From Pseudomonadota bacterium (GTDB lineage Bacteria; Pseudomonadota; Gammaproteobacteria; Burkholderiales; Burkholderiaceae_C), in contig JAJZHH010000012.1 of assembly GCA_021804595.1 (NCBI GenBank), positions 1-38,518 on the forward strand: DNA of 38,518 nt. The letters run 5' to 3'. The notes below the pieces were generated by a model. That model worked only from the letters and a program-made list of their open reading frames with translations, did not search any database and was not told the origin of the DNA. The position numbers and the translations under genes are program-made. This document shows, piece after piece, positions 1-7,823 of the stretch. The first letter of the stretch is position 1. The number at the start of each line of letters is the position of its first letter.

Positions 1-1257
1 GAAGGCGCAGGTGAACAGGAAGTACACGTACCACAACGGGTACTCGAGCAGGCTGTGCAGCGCGATGCAGCCGGCGCCGGCCAGCGCCGGCAGCAGCGCG
101 GCGCCGCGCTGCGCGTCGCGTGCGCCGTCGTGCCACGGCGCACGCAGCAGGCGCCAGGCCAGCGCGGCGCCCAGCAGCAGCACCGGTGCGGTGCCGACGA
201 CGCCGCAAGTGGCCAGCAGCTGCAGCACCAGGTCGTGCGCGTTGTCGATGTTGTCCAGCGGCAGCGGGTGCAGGTGCTGCGTCACCGCGGCCTGCTCGAA
301 GCCCCAGCCGATCTGCCCCCAGCCCCAGCCCAGCCAAGGCCGCTGGCGCCACACCTGCAGCGCGTCGTGCCAGATCAGCGCGCGCGCGTTGACCGGCTGG
401 TCCATCTGCCGCGTGATCGCGTCGAGGTAATGGATCCAGCCCAGCGTCGCGGCGCCGCGCAGCAGCAGCCACCAGCCGGCGTACAGCAGCGGCAGCGCCA
501 GCAGCGGTCGCAGCCGCGGCGTGCGCCAGGCGCGTGGCACCAGCAGCAGCACCAGCAGCGCGATCAGCAGCGTGTGCGCCAGCGCGGTGCGCGAACCGCT
601 GACTTCGAGCGCCCAGCTCAAGCCCAGCGCCGCCGCCCAGACCTGGCCGCGGCGCAGGCGCGGCGCCACCGCGGCCAGGCCGGCGCAGCCCAGCGCCAGC
701 GCGGTCGCGTAGTGGTTGGGTTGGCGCAGATTGCCGTAGATGCGGCCGTCGCCGGGGAAGCTGACGAATTGATAGAACCATGGCGCATGCGCGCTGATGC
801 CGCTGGCGACGCCCGGCAGCTGCCACAGCGCGAACTGGATCAGCCCGATCGCGACCTGCAGCAGCCCCTGCAGCAGCAGCGCGCCGCCTGCCACCGCGAT
901 CCAGTCGCGTTCGGCCGCCAGCCGCCGGCCCAGCCCGGCCACCAGCGCGGCGCCGAGCAGCAGCGCCACCGTGTCCCAGCCCTGGCTGGGGTAGGCCAGC
1001 ATGCCGCCGGCGGTCTGCGCGCCGACCACCAGCGCCGGCAGCACGAACAGCGCCGCAGCGAGGCCCACGCGCGGCGTGCTGCCGGCGTACGCGGCAGCCA
1101 GCAGCGTGGCGCCCCACAGCCCGGCGGCGATCAGCATCGACGCGGTCTTGGCGCCGGGCCCGGGGTCGAGCGACCAGACGAAGGGCAGGCACAGCGCGAG
1201 CAGCAGCAACCCCTGGGCCAGGCTGCGCGAGCCCGGGGCTTGGCGGGAAAAGCTCAT
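1..1257 (-). CDS. PglL/Wzy-type O-antigen ligase family membrane protein (3' end cut off)
   Basis: My own translation of the minus strand gives an open frame of 419 codons from ATG at 1257 to the window edge; it has no stop in the window, which is probably why the ORF track omits it. The protein is a string of hydrophobic helices. It carries the family signatures GNLRQPNHYAT (about residue 175), a WLGWGWGQIGW stretch, NAHDLVLQLLATCGVVGT, and near the end HSLLEYPLWYVYF. These are typical of the Wzy_C / PglL protein O-oligosaccharyltransferase group, which moves lipid-linked glycans onto pilins, other proteins or lipid A core in the periplasm. The start overlaps the stop of the M48 protease gene (ATGA), so the two are probably co-transcribed. 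O-antigen ligase and pilin glycosylase cannot be told apart here. Confidence 0.8.
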   Translation of the reverse strand, partial: MSFSRQAPGSRSLAQGLLLLALCLPFVWSLDPGPGAKTASMLIAAGLWGATLLAAAYAGSTPRVGLAAALFVLPALVVGAQTAGGMLAYPSQGWDTVALLLGAALVAGLGRRLAAERDWIAVAGGALLLQGLLQVAIGLIQFALWQLPGVASGISAHAPWFYQFVSFPGDGRIYGNLRQPNHYATALALGCAGLAAVAPRLRRGQVWAAALGLSWALEVSGSRTALAHTLLIALLVLLLVPRAWRTPRLRPLLALPLLYAGWWLLLRGAATLGWIHYLDAITRQMDQPVNARALIWHDALQVWRQRPWLGWGWGQIGWGFEQAAVTQHLHPLPLDNIDNAHDLVLQLLATCGVVGTAPVLLLGAALAWRLLRAPWHDGARDAQRGAALLPALAGAGCIALHSLLEYPLWYVYFLFTCAF

Positions 1258-2828
1258 TGCGGAATCATCTTGTCCAGGATCTTGTCGCGCGCCAGCCGCT
1301 GCTTGAACACGGCCAGCCTCGCGTCGACGATCGAGGCTTCAAAATAGTTGGTGTCGGGGGTCTTCTGGGCGATCTTCAGCTGCACGATCGCGCCTTCGAG
1401 GTTGCCTTGCAGCGCGTAGGCTTCGGCCGTCGCGCGGTGCTGCGCGGCGACCCTGCCGCCGGCTGCGTCGGCCTGCGCCAGCCAGCGCCACAGGTCGACG
1501 TCGTGCGGATGCAGCACGGTCTGCTGGCGCAGGAAGTCGCGCGTGGCCGCCGACGCGGGCAGCGCCAGCAGAGCGCGCGCCTGCAGATGCAGCACGGCGC
1601 GCGAGGTCGGCGCCAGCGCGCGCAGCCGCTGTGCCAGCTGCAGCGCGGCGTCGGCGTTCGACGCGTCGAGCAGCAGGTCGCCATCGAGCAGGTCCAGCGG
1701 CAGTCGTTCCAGCTCGGTGAACGGCGTCGCCAGCGTGCGCGCGCGCTGCAGCGCGGCACGCGCGCGCGTCGCATCCCCGGCGCCGCGCCAGCACAGCGCC
1801 TCGCCGTAGGCCCAGGCCGCGAGCTGCGCCGGCCAGCGCCGCGGCAGTGCCGCGCCGGGCTGCGCGAACAACCCGGCCTGCCGTCGCAGATCTTCGGCGC
1901 GACGGCGGTTGAGCGCGCGCGCGCGAGCGTTCATCAGCCAGAAGCCCAGGCTGCGATCGGGCGGCAGCGGCTTGTCGCCGCCGCGCGCCTGCGCGTCGGC
2001 GATGCGCTCGCTGTCGAGCGGGTGATCCTGCAGGAACGCGAACACGTCGCCGTTGTCCAGGCGCGACATCGACTCCAGCCGCTCGAGCATCGCCGCCATC
2101 GCCTGCGGCGGATAGCCCGACGCGCGCAGCACCGCGATGCCGACGCGGTCGGCGTCGCGCTCGACGTTGCGCGAGAACGCCAGCGTGCGGTCGATCGCCG
2201 CGGCCTGGCCGCCCATGGCCAGCCCCTGCGCGGCGTTGCCGTTGCCGGCAGCGCCGGCCAGGATCGCCAGCACCAGCGAGCCGACCGAGATCAGCGTGTC
2301 GGCTCCGGCGTGCGCGATCTTCTGTGCGACGTGGCGCTGGGTGATGTGCGACATCTCGTGCGCGAACACCGCGGCCAGCTCGTCGCCGCCCTGCGCGTCG
2401 ACCACGGTGCCGGTGTGCATGCAGATGAAGCCGCCGGGCAGCGCGAAGGCGTTGAAGGTCGGGTCGCGCAGCACTTCGACGACGAAGCGGTGCGGCGCCT
2501 CGGGCTCGGCGGTCGCGTCGGCCGCCGGCGTCAGCCGGTCGACGATGCCTTGCAGGTATTCGCGCAGCAGCACGTCGTCGAGATACGAAGGGTCGCTGCG
2601 GATCTGCGCCATGATGCGTTCGCCCAGGCGCATTTCGACCGCCGGCGACAGCAGCCCCTGCGCAGCATCGCCCAGCGCCGGCAGCCGGCCGATGCCGTCG
2701 CCGCTGAGCGCCGCGCGCGCCGCCTCGGGCAGCGCCAGCAGCGGCAGCGCGCAGCACGCGCAGCGCAGCAGCCGGCGCCGCTGCGGGTCGGTCGGGCGTT
2801 CGCGGTCGTTCACGTCGGTGTCGCTCAA
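1254..2828 (-). CDS. M48 family metalloprotease, BepA/YfgC-like, periplasmic
   Basis: This 524-residue protein begins with an arginine-rich and then hydrophobic signal region (RRRLLRCACCALPLLALP, probable cleavage after ARA near residue 39). The RRR run makes Tat export possible but not certain. The zinc site is HEMSH at residues 157-161, with the third ligand probably E223 in NVERDADRVG. A long alanine-rich helical C-terminal half (about 300-500) looks like the TPR region of BepA, the protease and chaperone that monitors LptD and BAM assembly in E. coli. Function is inferred from this architecture. The gene lies 33 bases after ptsI on the same strand and overlaps the next gene by 4 bases. 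Confidence 0.88.
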   Translation of the reverse strand: MSDTDVNDRERPTDPQRRRLLRCACCALPLLALPEAARAALSGDGIGRLPALGDAAQGLLSPAVEMRLGERIMAQIRSDPSYLDDVLLREYLQGIVDRLTPAADATAEPEAPHRFVVEVLRDPTFNAFALPGGFICMHTGTVVDAQGGDELAAVFAHEMSHITQRHVAQKIAHAGADTLISVGSLVLAILAGAAGNGNAAQGLAMGGQAAAIDRTLAFSRNVERDADRVGIAVLRASGYPPQAMAAMLERLESMSRLDNGDVFAFLQDHPLDSERIADAQARGGDKPLPPDRSLGFWLMNARARALNRRRAEDLRRQAGLFAQPGAALPRRWPAQLAAWAYGEALCWRGAGDATRARAALQRARTLATPFTELERLPLDLLDGDLLLDASNADAALQLAQRLRALAPTSRAVLHLQARALLALPASAATRDFLRQQTVLHPHDVDLWRWLAQADAAGGRVAAQHRATAEAYALQGNLEGAIVQLKIAQKTPDTNYFEASIVDARLAVFKQRLARDKILDKMIPQ

Positions 2829-2861
2829 GCGTGCGTTTCGGGTGGGCCGAGTGCCGCGGCG

Positions 2862-4631
2862 TCAAGCCGCCAGCGCGGACAGCGCACGCGCCTGGCTCTC
2901 GGGCTCGAATTCGGCGAGCACGGCCTGCGCCAGCGGCGCCAGCCGCGCGCAGTCGGCGCGCAGCACTTCCTGCTTGACCGCCAGCAGCTGCGCCGGGTGC
3001 ATCGAGAAACTGCGCAGCCCCATGCCGAGCAGCAGTCGCGTGAGCTGGGGGTCGCCGGCCATTTCGCCGCAGACGCTGACATGCACCGGGCGCCCCTTCC
3101 AGTTCTCGGCGCCGTGCGCCTGCGCGATCGTCTGCCCGAGCAGCTGCAGCACCGCCGGGTGCAGCGGGTCGTACAGGCTGGCGACGCTCTCGTCGGCGCG
3201 GTCGATGGCCAACGTGTACTGCACCAGATCGTTGGTGCCGATCGAGATGAAATCGAAATGGCGCAGGAACAGCGGCAGCATCAGCACCGCCCCCGGCACC
3301 TCGATCATCGCGCCGACCTCGACCGTGCCGTGCGCCTGGCCGGCGGCGTCGAGTTCGGCGCGCGCCAGCTCGAGCTGGGCGAAGGTCTGGCGCACTTCGC
3401 CGGCGTGCGCCACCATCGGGATCAGGATGCGCAGCGGCCCGCTGGCCGCGGCGCGCAGCAGCGCGCGCAGCTGCACGCGGAACATCGCCGGGTCCGACAG
3501 GCTGTAGCGGATCGCGCGCAGACCCAGCGCCGGGTTCAGGTGGGTGAACTCGCCGTCGCGGTAGTCGTCGATCGGTTCCAGCGGCTTGTCGGCGCCGATG
3601 TCGATCGTGCGTATCGTCACAGGGCGGCCGCGCATCGTCTCCAGCACGCGACGGTAGGCGGCGTACTGCTCGTCCTCGCCGGGCAGCGCGGTGGCGCGGT
3701 TCATGAACAGGAACTCGGTGCGGAACAGGCCGACGCCGGCGGCGCCGCTGGCCAGCGCCGCGTCGCAATCGTCGGGCAGCTCGATGTTGGCCAGCAGCTC
3801 GACGGCCTGGCCGTCGAGGGTGCGCGCCGGCGTGTGCACCAGGCGCTTGAGGCGCTCGCGCACCAGCCCCGATTCCTGCTTGCGGACGCGGTAGTCCTCG
3901 AGAATGATCGGCGACGGGTCGACGATCAGCAGTCCGTTGTCGCCGTCGATGACGATCCAGTCGTCCTGCCGGATCAGCCGGCTGGCCTCGCGTGCGCCGA
4001 CCACCGCCGGGATGTCCAGGCTGCGCGCGACGATCGCGGTGTGCGAGGTCTTGCCGCCGACGTCGGTGACGAAGCCGCCGAACACGCCTTGCTTGAACTG
4101 CAGCATGTCGGCCGGCGAGATGTCGTGCGCGACCAGCACCAGCGGGTCGCCGTTGGCGCCGCGCAGCGCGGCGTTGGCGCGCAGCGGCCCGCTGCCCAGC
4201 AGCGCGTACAGCAGCCGCTCGACGACCTGTTCGACGTCGGCCTTGCGCTCGCGCAGATAGCTGTCGTCCATTTCGTCGAAGCTGCGCGCGATGACTTCGA
4301 GCTGCGCGGTCAGCGCCCACTCGGCGTTGTAGCGGCGCTGGCGGATCCACGCCGCGGTCTCGCGGCCGATCTGCGGGTCGTCGAGCAGCATCTTGTGCAC
4401 GTCGATGAACGCCGACAGCTCGGGCGGGGCGTCGTCGGGCAGCTCGCCCTGCAGCGTGTCGAGCTCGGCGCGCACCGCGGCGCGCGCCGCGCGCAGCCGA
4501 TCGACCTCGTGCTCCTCGGTGCCCGGCTCGATGAAGTAGTGGGCGACGTCGAGGCGAGCCGAGGTCAGCAGAACCGCGCGCCCGACGGCGACGCCGCGGG
4601 AGACCGGAATGCCGAAGATCTGGACGGACAT
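2862..4631 (-). CDS. ptsI: Phosphoenolpyruvate-protein phosphotransferase (PTS Enzyme I)
   Basis: Enzyme I takes phosphate from phosphoenolpyruvate and passes it to HPr in the cytoplasm. The 589-residue length is normal. The phosphorylated histidine is H197 in GGKTSHTAIVAR, the PEP-binding region includes GLFRTEFLFMNR (about 301-312) and IGTNDLVQYTLAIDR (about 464-478), and the catalytic cysteine is C521 in VSVCGEMAGDP. The start at 4631 gives the usual N-terminus (GIPVSRGVAVGRA). The oddity is position: its partners EIIA and HPr lie about 2.4 kb upstream, separated by a Spy-like gene and a two-component system on the same strand. No sugar-specific EIIB or EIIC is visible, so a regulatory PTS is likely. 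Confidence 0.97.
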   Translation of the reverse strand: MSVQIFGIPVSRGVAVGRAVLLTSARLDVAHYFIEPGTEEHEVDRLRAARAAVRAELDTLQGELPDDAPPELSAFIDVHKMLLDDPQIGRETAAWIRQRRYNAEWALTAQLEVIARSFDEMDDSYLRERKADVEQVVERLLYALLGSGPLRANAALRGANGDPLVLVAHDISPADMLQFKQGVFGGFVTDVGGKTSHTAIVARSLDIPAVVGAREASRLIRQDDWIVIDGDNGLLIVDPSPIILEDYRVRKQESGLVRERLKRLVHTPARTLDGQAVELLANIELPDDCDAALASGAAGVGLFRTEFLFMNRATALPGEDEQYAAYRRVLETMRGRPVTIRTIDIGADKPLEPIDDYRDGEFTHLNPALGLRAIRYSLSDPAMFRVQLRALLRAAASGPLRILIPMVAHAGEVRQTFAQLELARAELDAAGQAHGTVEVGAMIEVPGAVLMLPLFLRHFDFISIGTNDLVQYTLAIDRADESVASLYDPLHPAVLQLLGQTIAQAHGAENWKGRPVHVSVCGEMAGDPQLTRLLLGMGLRSFSMHPAQLLAVKQEVLRADCARLAPLAQAVLAEFEPESQARALSALAA

Positions 4632-4688
4632 GGTGCAATGGTAGACGCAGCGCCACCTCCTGGCGTTGACTGCCGCATCAATTTGCGC

Positions 4689-5753
4689 TCAGGGCGGCGG
4701 CTCGCCGAGTTCGAGCACGAAACAGGCCCCGCCCCCGGGGTTGGCCTCGCAGCGTGCATCGCCGCCGTGCAGTTGCGCGATGCGGCGCACCAGCGCCAGC
4801 CCCAGCCCGCTGCCATCGCCGCTGCGCCCGCGCAGGCGCACGAAAGGCTCGAAGATGCGCTCGAGGTCGGCGGCCGGCACGCCGGGGCCGCGGTCGCAGA
4901 CGCGCAGGCTCGCGCCGCGTGCGTTGCGTTGTACGTGCACCGTTGGCGGCTGCCCCGGCGCGTGCTTGCGCGCGTTGTCGAGCAGGTTGCGCAGGGCATG
5001 GCGCAGCAGGCGCTCGTCGCCGCTGACGTGAGCCCAGTCGCCCTGCACCTCGATCGCGTCGCGCGCCGCTTCCTCGGCGGCCAGCGCCAGCAGGTCGACG
5101 TCGGCGCGCTCGAGCACGCGCCGCCCGCCGGCGTCGAGGCGGCTGAACAGCAGGATCGAGCCGATCAGGTGGTCGAGCTCGGCGAGGTCACGCCGCGCCT
5201 CGTGCAGCGCGGGAGTCTCCGGGGTTTCGGCGCCGATCGCCTCGATCGCCATGCGCAGCCGAGTCAGCGGCGTGCGCAGCTCGTGCGAGGTGTAGGCCAG
5301 CAGCGACTTGTGGCTTTGCACCAGCGCCTCGATGCGCCCGGCGGCGTCGTTGAACGCTGTGGCCAGCGCGGCGACTTCGTCGCGCCCCTCGACCGCGACG
5401 CGCGCGCCCAGGTCGAGGTTGCCCAGCGCCTGCACCGCGCCCTGCAGCCGGCGCAGCCGCGCGCTGAGGCGGCGCACCAGCGGCACGCTGATCGCCGCCA
5501 CCAGCAGCGCGCTGAGCAGCGTCGTGCTCAGCGGCGACAGCAGCAGATGGCGCAGCGGCGACGGCTTGACGCCGTACAGTCGCATCATCGCGTGGAACAC
5601 CGCGCGGCGCAGTTCGGCCTGCTGCGGGTCGAGGAAGAACAGGTGGTGCAGCACCAGCGCCGACACCAGCGCCTGCGCCAGCAGCGCGGCGACCAGCGCC
5701 AGCGCGAAGCGCGCCCACATCGGCACGCCGCGGCGGGGCGCTTCAGTGCCCAT
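4689..5753 (-). CDS. Sensor histidine kinase with a very short periplasmic loop
   Basis: This 354-residue kinase has a first membrane helix at about 15-40, a loop of only about 30 residues, a second helix at about 74-93, a HAMP linker, and a HisKA domain with H157 in YTSHELRTPLTRLRMAIEA. The HATPase domain shows NLLDNARKHAPG, CDRGPGVP and GSGLGLALVRRIAQLHGG. It resembles the CpxA/RstB group in layout, but the sensor loop is too small for a classic folded sensor domain, so signals may be read in the membrane or through a partner such as the Spy-like protein. It overlaps the response regulator by 11 bases, so the two form a cognate pair. ptsI begins 57 bases downstream. Confidence 0.92.
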   Translation of the reverse strand: MGTEAPRRGVPMWARFALALVAALLAQALVSALVLHHLFFLDPQQAELRRAVFHAMMRLYGVKPSPLRHLLLSPLSTTLLSALLVAAISVPLVRRLSARLRRLQGAVQALGNLDLGARVAVEGRDEVAALATAFNDAAGRIEALVQSHKSLLAYTSHELRTPLTRLRMAIEAIGAETPETPALHEARRDLAELDHLIGSILLFSRLDAGGRRVLERADVDLLALAAEEAARDAIEVQGDWAHVSGDERLLRHALRNLLDNARKHAPGQPPTVHVQRNARGASLRVCDRGPGVPAADLERIFEPFVRLRGRSGDGSGLGLALVRRIAQLHGGDARCEANPGGGACFVLELGEPPP

Positions 5754-6459
5754 CCTGGCTGCGCGCGAAAACGTAGCCGGCGCCGCGCAGCGTCAGGATG
5801 CGCCGCGGATGGCGCGGATCGTCCTCGAGTGCGGCGCGGATGCGGCTGATGTGCACGTCGATCGAGCGGTCGTAGACGTCCTGCGCGTCGCCGCTGGCCT
5901 TCACCGCGTCGAGCAGGAACTCGCGCGACAGCACCCTTCCCGGGTGGCGCGCCAGTGCCAGCAGCAGGTCGAACTGGTAGCCGGTCAGCGTGCGCGCCTC
6001 GCCGTCGACGCGCGCCTGGCGCGCCGACGGGTCGATCTCCAGACGGCCGAAGCGCAGCAGCGGAGCCGCCGCCGCGCCGCCGCGGCGGCGCTGGATCGCG
6101 CGCAGCCGCGCCAGCAGCTCGCGCGGCTCGAACGGCTTGGGCAGGTAGTCGTCGGCGCCGAGCTCGAGGCCGAGCACGCGGTCCATCGGGTCGCCGCGCG
6201 CGGTCAGCATCAGCACCGGCAGATCGTTGTCGGCGGCGCGCAGCCGCCGGCACAGATCGAGCCCGTCGCCGTCGGGCAGCATCAGGTCGAGCACCAGCGC
6301 GTTGTAGCCGGGGCCGCGGCCGATCGCGTCGGCCACGCCGAGCTGCGCTTCGGCCTGGCCCAGCGTGGCCGCGGTGTCGACGTCCCAGCCGGCCTGGCGC
6401 AGATAGTCCTCGACCATCTGCGCCAGGCGGGCGTCGTCCTCGACCAGCAGCACGCGCAT
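5743..6459 (-). CDS. OmpR/PhoB-family response regulator
   Basis: The ORF track starts this frame 72 codons too early; MRVLLVEDDARLAQMVEDYL at 6459 is the true receiver start, giving 238 residues. The phosphorylation site is D58 in ALVLDLMLPDGDG, the acidic pair is ED at 7-9, and K108 lies in DDYLPKPFEPREL. The C-terminal winged helix shows LTGYQFDLLLALARHPGRVLSREFLLDAV and DRSIDVHISRIRAALEDDP. There is a short extra Gly-rich insert (GVADAIGRGPGYN, about 41-53) before the phosphorylated strand. It is encoded 20 bases after the Spy-like gene and overlaps the kinase. By analogy with CpxR it would control envelope-stress genes including its Spy-like neighbour; that is inference. Confidence 0.94.
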   Translation of the reverse strand: MRVLLVEDDARLAQMVEDYLRQAGWDVDTAATLGQAEAQLGVADAIGRGPGYNALVLDLMLPDGDGLDLCRRLRAADNDLPVLMLTARGDPMDRVLGLELGADDYLPKPFEPRELLARLRAIQRRRGGAAAAPLLRFGRLEIDPSARQARVDGEARTLTGYQFDLLLALARHPGRVLSREFLLDAVKASGDAQDVYDRSIDVHISRIRAALEDDPRHPRRILTLRGAGYVFARSQDGH

Positions 6460-6479
6460 CGCGTCGGCCCCGGCCGGGC

Positions 6480-6953
6480 TCAGCGCAGGCCGCGGCGATG
6501 GCCGCGCTGCAGCAGCTCGAACAATTGCGCGCGCTGCGGCGCGTCGAGCACCTCGGCGATCGCGATCTCGGTCTTCAGTCGCTGCTTCGACGCCTGCTCG
6601 AGCAGGCCCATGCGCTGCGCGCGCAGCGCCTCGAGCTCGGCGCGGTCGATGGTCGGCGCCGCCAGCAGCCGCCATTGGCGCTGTTGCAGCTCGCGCAACT
6701 GCTGCCAGGTCGCTCGCCGCTGGGCGCGCGCGCCGCGCACGATGCCACGGATCTGTGCCCGCTGCGCGTCGCTGGCGTGGACGCGGCGCAGCATGTGGGC
6801 GAACCAGGCTCGCTGCGGCGGGTGGTGCCAGCCCGCTTGCGCGGCAGGCGCCGCTGCGCTGGCCGGCGCACCGGCGGCCAGCGCTGCCGGCGCGGCGGCG
6901 AGCATCGCCGCGGCGGCCGCGGCCGCCATCGAAGTACGCATCAAACGCAACAT
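6480..6953 (-). CDS. Spy/CpxP-family periplasmic protein (LTXXQ-like)
   Basis: The ORF track runs this frame upstream to 7169, but a good ribosome site (GAGGAG) sits just before the ATG at 6953, and that start yields a clean signal peptide (MLRLMRTSMAAAAAAAMLAAAPAALA). The mature part, about 130 residues, is helical and rich in Arg, Gln and Ala. It has a RVHASDAQRAQIRGIVRGAR stretch and a second one, EVLDAPQRAQLFELLQ, matching the paired LTXXQ-type helices of Spy, CpxP and ZraP. Such proteins are periplasmic chaperones or stress sensors. It is first in an apparent operon with the response regulator and kinase, as cpxP and zraP neighbour their two-component systems. Confidence 0.8.
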   Translation of the reverse strand: MLRLMRTSMAAAAAAAMLAAAPAALAAGAPASAAAPAAQAGWHHPPQRAWFAHMLRRVHASDAQRAQIRGIVRGARAQRRATWQQLRELQQRQWRLLAAPTIDRAELEALRAQRMGLLEQASKQRLKTEIAIAEVLDAPQRAQLFELLQRGHRRGLR

Positions 6954-7047
6954 GATCGAATCTCCTCGACGAAACTCAACGTGGACTATGTCGATGATGA
7001 TGCGGCGCCAGCGTTGCCCGCGTATGCGCGTCGTGTGTCGCAATATT

Positions 7048-7075
7048 GCTTGCGCGGCGGGAGCGCGCCGCAAGC
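7048..7075 (-). terminator. Hairpin directly after ptsH, possible terminator or attenuator
   Basis: Read on the minus strand, two bases after the ptsH stop, GCTTGC pairs with GCAAGC and an inner GGCG pairs with CGCC across a two-base bulge, leaving a small loop. It is followed by an AT-rich stretch (AATATT) rather than a real T run, so termination may be partial. It would separate EIIA-HPr transcripts from the Spy-RR-HK-ptsI transcripts. A perfect 10-base palindrome, GCAATATTGC, lies at 7040-7049 and slightly overlaps the foot of the hairpin; it may be an operator, but I cannot assign it. Confidence 0.4.
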
Positions 7076-7077
7076 GC

Positions 7078-7347
7078 TTATTCGCCTTCGCCGAACTTGT
7101 CGTCGACCAGCTGCGCGATCGCGTCGAGCGCCTGCGCCGCGTCGTCGCCTTCGGCCTCGACCGCGACACGGGCGCCGATCCCGGCAGCCAGCATCATCAC
7201 GCCCATGATGCTTTTCGCATTGACCCGGCGCGAGCCCTTGCTGATCCAGATGTCGCTGCTGAATTCGGACGCCAGCTTGGTCAGTTTCGCCGACGCGCGA
7301 GCGTGCAGCCCGAGTTTGTTGCTGATCAGCAACTCGCGTTTCAACAT
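7078..7347 (-). CDS. ptsH: Phosphocarrier protein HPr
   Basis: The 199-residue frame in the ORF track is a false extension; the gene begins at ATG 7347 and encodes 89 residues. HPr carries phosphate from Enzyme I to EIIA. The active histidine is H15 in NKLGLHARASAKLTKLA, and the regulatory serine region is S46 in RVNAKSIMGVMMLAA, a target of HPr kinase in species that have hprK. The start lies inside the end of the EIIA gene (7-base overlap), so translation is probably coupled. Unlike the usual layout, ptsI does not follow directly. Confidence 0.97.
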   Translation of the reverse strand: MLKRELLISNKLGLHARASAKLTKLASEFSSDIWISKGSRRVNAKSIMGVMMLAAGIGARVAVEAEGDDAAQALDAIAQLVDDKFGEGE

Positions 7348-7754
7348 GCCGCTTCCTCCTGGGGGCCTTCGTCCATCGCTGCGATGCCGCGCCGGCCGCC
7401 TTCGAGCGCGCGCGCCGCGAGCACGTCGAGCGGCTCGTTGCGGTAGCAGACCGCGCGCAGCAGCATCGGCAGGTTGACCCCGGCCAGCACCGCGACGCGT
7501 GCGGACGTGCGCGACAGCCCGCGCGCCAGATTGCACGGCGTCGCGCCGGCCGCGTCGACCAGCACCAGCGCGCCGTCGGGGCCGCCGACCCGGGCCAGCG
7601 CGTCGGCGGCGCGTTGCGCGAACGACTGCGCGGTCGCGTCGGCTTCCACGTCCAGCGCCTCCAGCCCCTGCGGGCACGCGCCGTGCACGTGCACGACGCA
7701 GTCGCGCAGGGCGCTGGCCAGCGGGGCGTGGGCGACGATCAGGATGCCGGGCAT
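7341..7754 (-). CDS. PTS EIIA component, mannose/fructose-sorbose family
   Basis: This 137-residue cytoplasmic protein starts MPGILIVAHAPLASALRDCV, with the phospho-accepting histidine H9. Further family features are LVLVDAAGATPCNLARGL (about 60-77) and LAGVNLPMLLRAVCYR (about 90-105). It matches the EIIA(Man) fold, often annotated as ptsA or manX-like in betaproteobacteria, where it stands alone with HPr and Enzyme I and has regulatory rather than sugar-uptake roles. No EIIB, EIIC or EIID is nearby. It is the first gene of the PTS locus. No strong ribosome site precedes the ATG at 7754. Confidence 0.92.
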   Translation of the reverse strand: MPGILIVAHAPLASALRDCVVHVHGACPQGLEALDVEADATAQSFAQRAADALARVGGPDGALVLVDAAGATPCNLARGLSRTSARVAVLAGVNLPMLLRAVCYRNEPLDVLAARALEGGRRGIAAMDEGPQEEAAC

Positions 7755-7823
7755 CGGTGGAGGGGGGCTGGAAGACGGCGGAAGGTCGATTTTAGCTGCA
7801 ATGCAGCATCCGATCGCGCCCGC

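Noticed and set aside
55-1347. 430-residue plus-strand ORF at the left edge
   Set aside because: Antisense to the PglL/Wzy-type ligase, whose conserved motifs show that the minus strand is coding.
1257-5849. 1530-residue plus-strand ORF
   Set aside because: Antisense to the M48 protease, ptsI and kinase genes; low-complexity Arg/Gln/Ala-rich translation with no domain, a usual shadow in high-GC DNA.
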